A stretch of 8,593 nt of DNA from positions 1 through 8,593 of the forward strand of contig CAKUVB010000067.1 of NCBI GenBank assembly GCA_934693215.1, in the 5' to 3' direction. How positions within the stretch are numbered: the stretch's first letter is position 1; the number at the start of each line of letters is the position of its first letter. The translations under genes and the position numbers were made by a program. This document shows, in pieces, positions 1 through 6,008 of this stretch. The notes below the pieces were generated by a model that did no database searches, had not been told where the DNA came from, and was given only the letters and a program-made list of their open reading frames with translations. The DNA comes from an uncultured Candidatus Melainabacteria bacterium. Lineage in GTDB: Bacteria; Cyanobacteriota; Vampirovibrionia; Gastranaerophilales; Gastranaerophilaceae.

Positions 1-1
1 C

Positions 2-175
2 TCTGTTGAAGGTAGTGAGTTTTCAAAAGATGAAATTGTTGATTGTATTCCTCAACGTAGATTTGTTGAACCTAAAGAAATTGCAGGCATGGTTAAATAT
101 CTAATCTCACAGGAAGCTAAAGGGGTTACAGGTCAATCTATAAACCTATGTGCTGGGCTTAGTGTCGGTTATTAA
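2..175 (+). CDS. Short-chain dehydrogenase/reductase, C-terminal end (partial at 5' side)
   Basis: The window opens inside this gene; 57 codons and a TAA stop are visible in the frame starting at base 2. The product end reads PQRRFVEPKEIA, then MVKYLIS, then GVTGQSINLCAGLSVGY. This is the usual C-terminal pattern of classical SDR enzymes: an Arg-Phe/Leu-x-Glu-Pro-x-Glu-Ile-Ala helix start, a hydrophobic helix, then a (V/I)TGQ-x-(I/L)N-x-x-x-G strand. Classical SDRs are about 250-residue NAD(P)H oxidoreductases such as 3-oxoacyl-ACP reductases, acetoacetyl-CoA reductases and sugar dehydrogenases. The Rossmann glycine motif and the YxxxK active site lie outside the window, so substrate and cofactor cannot be assigned. 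The Cys in place of the more usual Asp/Asn-Gly near the C-terminus is seen in some members. It is followed by about 300 non-coding bases, so it is probably the last gene of its transcript. Confidence 0.85.
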   Translation, partial: SVEGSEFSKDEIVDCIPQRRFVEPKEIAGMVKYLISQEAKGVTGQSINLCAGLSVGY

Positions 176-235
176 TATTTAACTAAACAACTCTCGTTAC
201 TATTCGTATTAACGGCATTATTAGATATTTTTTTA

Positions 236-252
236 ATATTTGTAACAAATAT
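236..252. repeat. Perfect 17-bp palindrome ATATTTGT-A-ACAAATAT
   Basis: Two 8-bp arms are exactly complementary around a single central A at 244. The half ends in TTTGTAA, which recurs downstream at 388-394 and, as the shorter TTGTAA core, in the inverted repeat at 369-385. A one-base centre is poor for an RNA hairpin and suits a dimeric DNA-binding protein better. It lies about 225 bp upstream of the first membrane-protein gene, far for a simple repressor site, so function is uncertain. In such AT-rich DNA part of the symmetry may be chance. Confidence 0.45.
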
Positions 253-360
253 GTTAAATAAAATATAAAAAATAAAATAATTATCAATACATGCTTTATT
301 TAATATCTCTTTACATTTAGCTATTATTTTTAAAGGGTTCATGATAGAATAATTACGGTG

Positions 361-389
361 TTGACTGATTTACAAGGATTGTAAATATT
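361..389 (+). promoter_or_regulatory. Candidate sigma-70-type promoter of the three-gene operon
   Basis: TTGACT (361-366) matches five of six -35 consensus bases. With a 17-nt spacer it is followed by AATATT (384-389), a 4-of-6 -10 match. Transcription would start near 396, giving a 5' UTR of about 80 nt before the ATG at 477. It is the only good -35 element I found in the leader. The -10 is mediocre, so the exact start is uncertain. Confidence 0.45.
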
Positions 390-395
390 TGTAAA
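369..395. promoter_or_regulatory. Inverted repeat plus extra half-site overlapping the promoter (possible operator)
   Basis: TTTACAA-GGA-TTGTAAA (369-385) is a perfect 7-bp inverted repeat with a 3-nt spacer, sitting exactly between the candidate -35 and -10. A further direct copy, TTTGTAAA, follows at 388-395. Together with TTTGTAA at 239-245 this makes four TTGTAA cores (either strand) in the leader, more than expected by chance. A dimeric repressor bound here would block the promoter. The regulator is unknown and no dedicated regulator gene adjoins the operon. Confidence 0.4.
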
Positions 396-401
396 CTTAA
401 G

Positions 402-441
402 AATAAGAATATAGCAAAAATTTATATTTTAGATTCTTATT
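402..441 (+). repeat. 9-bp inverted repeat in the presumed 5' UTR
   Basis: AATAAGAAT (402-410) and ATTCTTATT (433-441) are exact reverse complements separated by 22 nt, with some further A/T complementarity inside. In the transcript this could form an AU-rich stem about 20 nt upstream of the GGAG ribosome binding site. There is no GC clamp or U-tract, so it is not a terminator. It may be an mRNA stabiliser or simply AT-rich coincidence. Confidence 0.3.
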
Positions 442-462
442 ATAAATGTAGACGTTAGTTTT

Positions 463-466
463 GGAG
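463..466 (+). promoter_or_regulatory. Ribosome binding site GGAG for the first operon gene
   Basis: GGAG lies 10 nt before the ATG at 477 and 16 nt before the alternative in-frame ATG at 483 (the protein begins Met-Gly-Met). The spacing favours the first Met. Confidence 0.6.
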
Positions 467-476
467 TTGGTAATAT

Positions 477-1592
477 ATGGGAATGGATACAAGTATTGCG
501 AATAATAGAGTTGCTTTAGCACCTCCTTCTGCGTCTAATTGTCCACCTTACGCACATACTCATGTCCCTATCGAACATATACCTGATGAAACAAAAATCT
601 TACCAAACAACGTAAAAACAAGAACTATGCGTTCTTTTCAAAAGGTTACAAGTGCGTTTACAGAATATCCGGCAAAAGGTCTTCAAGGTCATAAAAAATC
701 TACATTTTATGAATTTTTAACAATGGGTTCAGTTCCTTATATTGTTGGTAGTGCTACATTTATGGCTCTTTTCAATGGAATGTCACATTGGTTCCCAAAT
801 TTCGATAAAAAAGGTGCAAGGGTTGGAGGAAACAAACTTGCTCTTGGAGTTATGCTATTTGCAGCTGCAAAAAGCTTATCTAAAAACTTCATCACTAAAC
901 CTGTAAAAATGGCTACTGGCATTGATACTGAAATGCCATATCAAAAAGTATCATATACAATCCCAACAACAAAAGATGATACACCGGTTCCGGAATACGA
1001 ACAACATTACATCTTTGAGAGCCGAGATTTCCCACGTTACGACAAACTATACAATATAGAAAAAGGCAAACCTCGTAATTATTATTATGACGAAATAGCT
1101 AGAAAAAATGGTCTAGGCAAAAATTTGGAAGCCTCTGATGCTGATGTAAAACCTCTTATTAAAGATGTTATTTCTCGTTCTAGCACAGCAAAAAGTCTAT
1201 CAACTTATGTTTGGGGCGGTGTAGGAGTTGCTCTTGCGGCTCAAAATTCTTGGGATAATTTCTTCAACGCAATGTCTAGAAAATCTTGGACAAAAGTTAA
1301 ATCTAATCCAAACGAAAATGCTTTAATCAATATCGTAGACAAAGTTCATAATACAGGTAAAAACCTTTGGAGAATTACAAAAAGTTTTGGTCGTAACTTT
1401 ATAAAAGCTTCAAAAGAATTATACAAAGGTCCAGAAGCTGCAAAAGGATTTGAACAACATGCCGGAAAAGGGCTTTTAGCTTTTGCAACTACATTAAGTG
1501 TGTTAGGTGCTTTAAACACAATCCATGGTGCTAAAACTATTGGAAAAGAAAAAGCAGTTATTGATCCTAACAAGAAAGTTGTGGTGGATTAA
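477..1592 (+). CDS. Multi-pass membrane protein of unknown function (371 aa), operon gene 1
   Basis: I do not recognise a named family. The protein has no cleavable signal peptide. Its N-terminus is Pro/Asn-rich and polar (residues 1-50), followed by a basic stretch (about 51-75). Hydrophobic segments are visible at about 82-101, 117-132, 241-256 and 332-349. Between segments 2 and 3 lies a charged, Tyr-rich linker (about 150-235) with an RYDKLYN motif and a run of three tyrosines. The C-terminus after the last segment is lysine-rich and short. Residues 120-150 and about 183-255 align with the N-terminal third of the next gene's product (shared Pro/Gly/acidic spacing and an LY...KG...G...KN pattern), so the two look paralogous. 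Its TAA stop overlaps the next ATG by one base, implying translational coupling. I infer an inner-membrane partner of the downstream membrane protein and GH13 enzyme. Membrane topology is a visual estimate. Confidence 0.85.
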   Translation: MGMDTSIANNRVALAPPSASNCPPYAHTHVPIEHIPDETKILPNNVKTRTMRSFQKVTSAFTEYPAKGLQGHKKSTFYEFLTMGSVPYIVGSATFMALFNGMSHWFPNFDKKGARVGGNKLALGVMLFAAAKSLSKNFITKPVKMATGIDTEMPYQKVSYTIPTTKDDTPVPEYEQHYIFESRDFPRYDKLYNIEKGKPRNYYYDEIARKNGLGKNLEASDADVKPLIKDVISRSSTAKSLSTYVWGGVGVALAAQNSWDNFFNAMSRKSWTKVKSNPNENALINIVDKVHNTGKNLWRITKSFGRNFIKASKELYKGPEAAKGFEQHAGKGLLAFATTLSVLGALNTIHGAKTIGKEKAVIDPNKKVVVD

Positions 1593-4081
1593 TGTCTTCT
1601 AATATGATTCAAAATTATGCTCACAATATTAATCAAGGTATTACAAACGTAAATAATACCACTAAAAAATATTACGATAACCTAACAGACCCTAATTCTG
1701 ACAACTTATTAAAACCTCTAGACGGTAAAGGTTATTTAGTAGAAAATAACTTAGCTACAGCTCCTGTAGAAATGGCAAAAGATACTTATTATACTGCTAA
1801 ATCTCTTCAAAAAGGTATTACCGGAAAAGCTAACGACCATGAACTTGGAAAATTAAATGATTTAGGACTTAAACTAGGTGGTTTAACAATTGCAACATAC
1901 TTAATGACTAAACGTTCTACTCCAAAAACTAAGGCAATGGAATTTATCGGTTTTGGAGCATTTTTAGCAAGTATGGCAATTTGGCCAAAAGTTGCATTAC
2001 AATGGCCTGCTCAACTTATCCATGGCTTCAATTTTAGAAAACAATATGTTGATGAACAAGGTAGAAAAAAATTCGTAACACAAGACCCTAATTACATACC
2101 ATTCGATTTATACAAAGGTAATAAAAAAAGTGAAGACCTTAGTGTTATTGGTGATAGAATGGGTATTTCTAAAAACCAAAAAGATAGAAATGAAGTTGTA
2201 AAAGAACAAATGAGAAAAATCTCTGTTCAAAACAACACAATGTGGATGCTTACCGCTGGTCTTGCAACTCCTATAATGACTGCTCTTACTTGTAACCTTG
2301 TAGATAAACCTCTTGGCAAGTTTACAGAAAAAATGACTAATAATAAAATTAACAAATTAGCAGATGATATAAATGCTTATATGAACGGCGACAAAACTGT
2401 CGAAAGTAAAATTGTTAAAGACGTTGATAAAGCTTCAGAAAAGAAATTGGAAGGTATTTTAGCTTCTAAAAAAGGTCAAACAGTTACAGAACAAGACATC
2501 ACTAAAATTTCAGAAGCTTTAACCGAAGGTCTTGATACTCAAACAAGAAAAGTTGCTCACAGAGATTTGTCATATATGCTAGCTGCAGACAAAACTGTTG
2601 TTAATAATAATACAGTTTCTGATATTGCATCAAATCTTACCGAAAAATTAGATTCTAAATATGGCGAAGGATTTACAGAATCTGTACTTGATACAAAAAA
2701 ATTAAATGAACATGTAAACAACTTTATGCAAGCTAATGGAAATCCGACAAATGGAGTTTTAGAACCACAAAAAGCAGAAGAATTAAGACTTTCTATTAAC
2801 CAATTTGTACAAGATTCTACAGAAGCAAATACTTCAATTAGACCTGCTAGAAAAAAAGTTATAACTTCTCTTGCTTCTGATTCTGTTCAAGAAGTATTTG
2901 AAAAAAATAAAGTTGCAGTATTAACAGAAGAATCAGCCGGACATATATCAAAAGCCGGTCAAATCTTAAGAAAATTTAGAGCTATTGATGAAACTATAGG
3001 CTCTGCAACTCATTTTAAAACAGAAAAAGCTGCAGAAACAATCGCTGGTAACAACTGGGGCGATGTAACAGATGTTTTAATCAAAGAATTAAAAATTTCC
3101 CCTAAAGAATTAAACGAAGCAAAAAGTAGCGAAGAACTAACTGCTCAATTATTTACCAGAAAGTTAGAAGAATTAGCTCAAGACGAACCAAGATACAAAA
3201 AAACTGTTTCAGCTATTTCTCAAAAAATGTTAGAATTAGATACTAAGCTAGATAACCCTCAAGAAGGCAAAAGACCTGTTATGGATATGTTACTTGAAGG
3301 TTTAGCAAAAAATTGTGATAACACTGCTAACGAATTAAATAATGTTGCTGGTGGCGAATCTAAACCATTCTTTAACTTAGCAAACAGAATTTCAGGACCT
3401 AGAACAAATGATGCTCAAGTAGGTTCAATAAAAGAAGCTAAAATCAGAAGAATCCAACAAACTAGAGTTGGCGGTATTCAAAATGCTTATATGCGTCTTT
3501 TACACACAATGGATTTCTTCAAACGAGCTCAAGAAGGCAAACCTCTTTCAGGTGATGTAAATATGGATAAAGCTTTATATGAAAAAGGCAAAAAGCTATT
3601 GATGTCATCTCATTCCGGAGATTTCTTCTTAAAATTCCAAACAAGTAACAATGTAAAATTTTATAAAGCTCTTATGTGGCATACTTTCGGTTCCGGAGAA
3701 ATGACTAACGCAACTAAAGAAGCTTTAGGAAACGAAGCTCACCACCAAGTATTTACAGGTGGAAAGAAAACAACAATGGCTCAAAGAGTTACATCATGGG
3801 CTCAACACATTAAAGATTTAATGGGTACGACAAAATACGATTTCTTACCAAATCATATTGAAGGTAATGAACCTGCAAGAAATGTTGAAAAAACTGCAGT
3901 TGCTAAATTCAACCAAATAGCTTGTACTCCTGAAAATCTTTTATATAAAGCTTTAAAACAAAAATATAATTCAAACAAATGGTTTAAGACCTTTGCAACA
4001 ATCGGTGGTATAGTATTAGCAGGAACAGTTGCTTCTCAATTTGCATTCGGCAGAAAAGATAGCACAATTCAAACTAAGTAG
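1592..4081 (+). CDS. Large membrane-anchored helical protein of unknown function (829 aa), operon gene 2
   Basis: Not assignable to a known family by eye. The order is: an Asn-rich polar N-terminus (1-45); hydrophobic segments near 88-104 and 116-132; a basic linker (about 147-212) with FDLYKGNKK and a GISKNQ motif; a third hydrophobic segment near 217-234; about 560 residues of predominantly charged, Lys/Glu-rich, probably helical sequence (235-797); a final hydrophobic segment (about 798-817); and a short polar tail. The stretch 600-760 is richer in His, Trp and Phe (YKALMWHTFG, GNEAHHQVF) and may be a folded domain. The soluble block is thus tethered at both ends. The first 235 residues resemble the upstream protein. 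The ATG overlaps the upstream stop (TAATG), with GTGGTGG just before it as a weak ribosome binding site; Met5 is a possible alternative start. A scaffold role for the downstream enzyme is inference only. Confidence 0.85.
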   Translation: MSSNMIQNYAHNINQGITNVNNTTKKYYDNLTDPNSDNLLKPLDGKGYLVENNLATAPVEMAKDTYYTAKSLQKGITGKANDHELGKLNDLGLKLGGLTIATYLMTKRSTPKTKAMEFIGFGAFLASMAIWPKVALQWPAQLIHGFNFRKQYVDEQGRKKFVTQDPNYIPFDLYKGNKKSEDLSVIGDRMGISKNQKDRNEVVKEQMRKISVQNNTMWMLTAGLATPIMTALTCNLVDKPLGKFTEKMTNNKINKLADDINAYMNGDKTVESKIVKDVDKASEKKLEGILASKKGQTVTEQDITKISEALTEGLDTQTRKVAHRDLSYMLAADKTVVNNNTVSDIASNLTEKLDSKYGEGFTESVLDTKKLNEHVNNFMQANGNPTNGVLEPQKAEELRLSINQFVQDSTEANTSIRPARKKVITSLASDSVQEVFEKNKVAVLTEESAGHISKAGQILRKFRAIDETIGSATHFKTEKAAETIAGNNWGDVTDVLIKELKISPKELNEAKSSEELTAQLFTRKLEELAQDEPRYKKTVSAISQKMLELDTKLDNPQEGKRPVMDMLLEGLAKNCDNTANELNNVAGGESKPFFNLANRISGPRTNDAQVGSIKEAKIRRIQQTRVGGIQNAYMRLLHTMDFFKRAQEGKPLSGDVNMDKALYEKGKKLLMSSHSGDFFLKFQTSNNVKFYKALMWHTFGSGEMTNATKEALGNEAHHQVFTGGKKTTMAQRVTSWAQHIKDLMGTTKYDFLPNHIEGNEPARNVEKTAVAKFNQIACTPENLLYKALKQKYNSNKWFKTFATIGGIVLAGTVASQFAFGRKDSTIQTK

Positions 4082-4088
4082 GTAACAA

Positions 4089-5954
4089 ATGACAGGTATT
4101 AATAATATTGGTTCAAACAATTTAATAAAAATCCAAATGGATAAAATGAACAAAGTTCCTCAAGAACAACCTGTTCAACAAAATTCAAACCAATCTAAAT
4201 CAGGTTTGATAAATAGTTATCTTGAAAATCAAGCACGAATAAATCAACCGGTTGTTGATGCTACACAAAAAGTATCAGATATAGGTTCTAAACCTGTTAA
4301 TTATAAAAACAATATGCGACAAATGTTCAAAGATAACAATGTTGTTATGATTGGTATTGTTCCTAGAACATTTACAGCTAAAGATATAAATGGTGACGAA
4401 ATGATTACCAAAGCAGCAGGAGAAAAACCTGGAACATTCTTGAGTGCAATAAATAGGCTTGATGAATTAAAAGCAGAAGGTTTCAATGCTATCCACGTAC
4501 TACCAATCCACCCAACAGGGAAAACAAATGCAATGGGTACTGCCGGTTCATTATATGCACCTGAAAAATTTATAACTGATGATGGAAAACATTTAGCTAT
4601 AGACCCAACATTGATTGATAAAGATGACCCACGTTCTCCTGACGACCAATTTAAAGCATTTATAAACGAATGTCATAAACGTGATATCAAGGTTATGTTA
4701 GACCTTCCTAGTTGTTGTTCTGTAGATATGTACTATGCTCACCCTGAAATGATGGCTATTGGAAGAAACAACGAAGCTAAAGTTCCTGAAGGTTGGACTG
4801 ATATTAGAATGTTTAACCCTTGGGAAGACGAATCAAAAAGAACATTAAACAAACCTTTATTAGATATGCACAAAAAATATGTAGATGCTTGTATCGATTT
4901 AGGACTTGATGGCATACGTTCTGACGTTGCCAGAGCAAAACCTACTGAATTTTGGGACGTATTAATCCCTTATTCCAGACAAAAAGACCCGGAATTTGCA
5001 TGGCTAGGTGAAGCATACACTTATGAATGTGCTTCTCCTCAACAAAATATGCCTTATGACAGACCTGAAGATTCTTTAAGAGCCGGATTTGATACCATTT
5101 ATGGACAATATCACATATTCCATGAAATGAAAGATGCAAAAGAAGTAAAAGATTATGTTCTTGAAAACCTTGATATGTCACATAGACTACCTGTAGGAAA
5201 ATCTTTAATAGGTTCATTTACAACTCACGATGATGAATCCTTGATGATGCATGGCGGAGAAAATTTCTGTAATATGGTTTCTGTTGTTCAAGCAACTTTA
5301 CCAATGGTAAATCCATACTTCCTAGATGGATTCCAATCTGGTGATAAATATGATTACAAATATGCTAATAAAGTTGTGAAAGAAACTGATACAGTTACAA
5401 AAACTCCAAAAGGAGATCCAAAACACTTTATGGAAGTTCATAAAAACAAAATGGATATCTTTAATTTATCAAGACAACCGGGTGGAAACAACCCAGAAGT
5501 TGGTAAAGTTATGACTAGTGCATTAGAAATGAGAAAATCTCTTGGTAATTTAATGCAAAAAGGTTCATTTATTGATTTAGCAAAACATCATGACAAAGAC
5601 GATCAAGTTCTTGCATTTGCAAGACATCTTGATGGAAAAACAGCCTTAGTTATTGTAAACTTGAACAAAAACAGACGCTCAACTGCAGAAATTGATGTTC
5701 CAGGAATAAAAGAAACTCAACCTATGAAAAACTTAGTTAAAAACTACGGAGAAAAGAGTTATATCCAAGTCGAAAATAACAAAGTAAAAGTTGATTTAGG
5801 TCCATCAAGAGCTCACGTATATATGATTGATACCCCTAATATCGAAAACGATAGAAAAGGTCATGTATATACCCAAAACTTCACAAAAGATATAGATCCC
5901 AAAAATCCACCAGCGGAAAGTGCAAAAGGAGAACATCTAAGCCTTAAACAATAA
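4089..5954 (+). CDS. GH13 alpha-amylase-family protein resembling GlgE (621 aa), operon gene 3
   Basis: The protein has a Gln/Asn-rich, non-hydrophobic N-terminus (1-85, no signal peptide), a GH13 TIM barrel (about 86-490), a beta-rich domain C (about 505-582; VLAFARHLDG, ALVIVNLN) and a polar tail. The catalytic triad is present: nucleophile D279 with R277 (GIRSDV), acid/base E308 (WLGEAY) and stabiliser D381 after H380 (TTHDDE). Region I is DLPSCCSVD (D205), with Cys where most GH13 enzymes have His. That, LPIHPTGKTNAMG (138-150) and a DDGKHLAIDP-type segment recall GlgE, the GH13_3 maltosyltransferase that extends alpha-glucan from maltose-1-phosphate. Against true GlgE: the N-terminal part is short, and the loop that binds substrate phosphate there (NPPKKY type, from memory) reads KVPEGWTDI (231-239). 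Likely a cytoplasmic glycosidase or transglycosidase of unknown substrate. It starts 7 nt after the upstream stop, with an AGGT overlapping that stop as ribosome binding site. Confidence 0.85.
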   Translation: MTGINNIGSNNLIKIQMDKMNKVPQEQPVQQNSNQSKSGLINSYLENQARINQPVVDATQKVSDIGSKPVNYKNNMRQMFKDNNVVMIGIVPRTFTAKDINGDEMITKAAGEKPGTFLSAINRLDELKAEGFNAIHVLPIHPTGKTNAMGTAGSLYAPEKFITDDGKHLAIDPTLIDKDDPRSPDDQFKAFINECHKRDIKVMLDLPSCCSVDMYYAHPEMMAIGRNNEAKVPEGWTDIRMFNPWEDESKRTLNKPLLDMHKKYVDACIDLGLDGIRSDVARAKPTEFWDVLIPYSRQKDPEFAWLGEAYTYECASPQQNMPYDRPEDSLRAGFDTIYGQYHIFHEMKDAKEVKDYVLENLDMSHRLPVGKSLIGSFTTHDDESLMMHGGENFCNMVSVVQATLPMVNPYFLDGFQSGDKYDYKYANKVVKETDTVTKTPKGDPKHFMEVHKNKMDIFNLSRQPGGNNPEVGKVMTSALEMRKSLGNLMQKGSFIDLAKHHDKDDQVLAFARHLDGKTALVIVNLNKNRRSTAEIDVPGIKETQPMKNLVKNYGEKSYIQVENNKVKVDLGPSRAHVYMIDTPNIENDRKGHVYTQNFTKDIDPKNPPAESAKGEHLSLKQ

Positions 5955-6008
5955 AAATCTGATGCAGCATTAAATAAACACAAATGGATTAGATTTATAT
6001 CTTAACAA

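Larger units (their letters stand above)
176..476. other. Non-coding AT-rich intergenic leader upstream of the membrane/GH13 operon
   Basis: No credible ORF is found in these 301 bases; the few ATGs are followed by stops within a few codons. The segment is extremely AT-rich. It contains a weak inverted pair CGTTA/TAACG (195-199 and 210-214) followed by a T7 run at 228-234, which could be a poor terminator for the SDR gene. It also holds a perfect palindrome (236-252), a candidate promoter (361-389) with an overlapping inverted repeat, and a 9-bp inverted repeat in the presumed 5' UTR (402-441). I see no tRNA, riboswitch or CRISPR-like structure. Confidence 0.6.

Noticed and set aside
1346..1573. 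75-aa open frame on the - strand inside the first membrane-protein gene
   Set aside because: It is antisense to a well supported gene with coupled translation and shows no domain or family resemblance of its own.
4942..5217. 91-aa open frame on the - strand inside the GH13 gene
   Set aside because: It lies wholly antisense to a clear GH13 barrel, has no recognisable domain, and its Leu/His-rich composition is what reverse-complemented coding sequence gives.
5955..5996. AAATCT/AGATTT complementary pair in the gap after the GH13 gene
   Set aside because: It has 6-bp AT-rich arms with a 30-nt loop and no T-run; the hairpin at 6013-6037 is far better.
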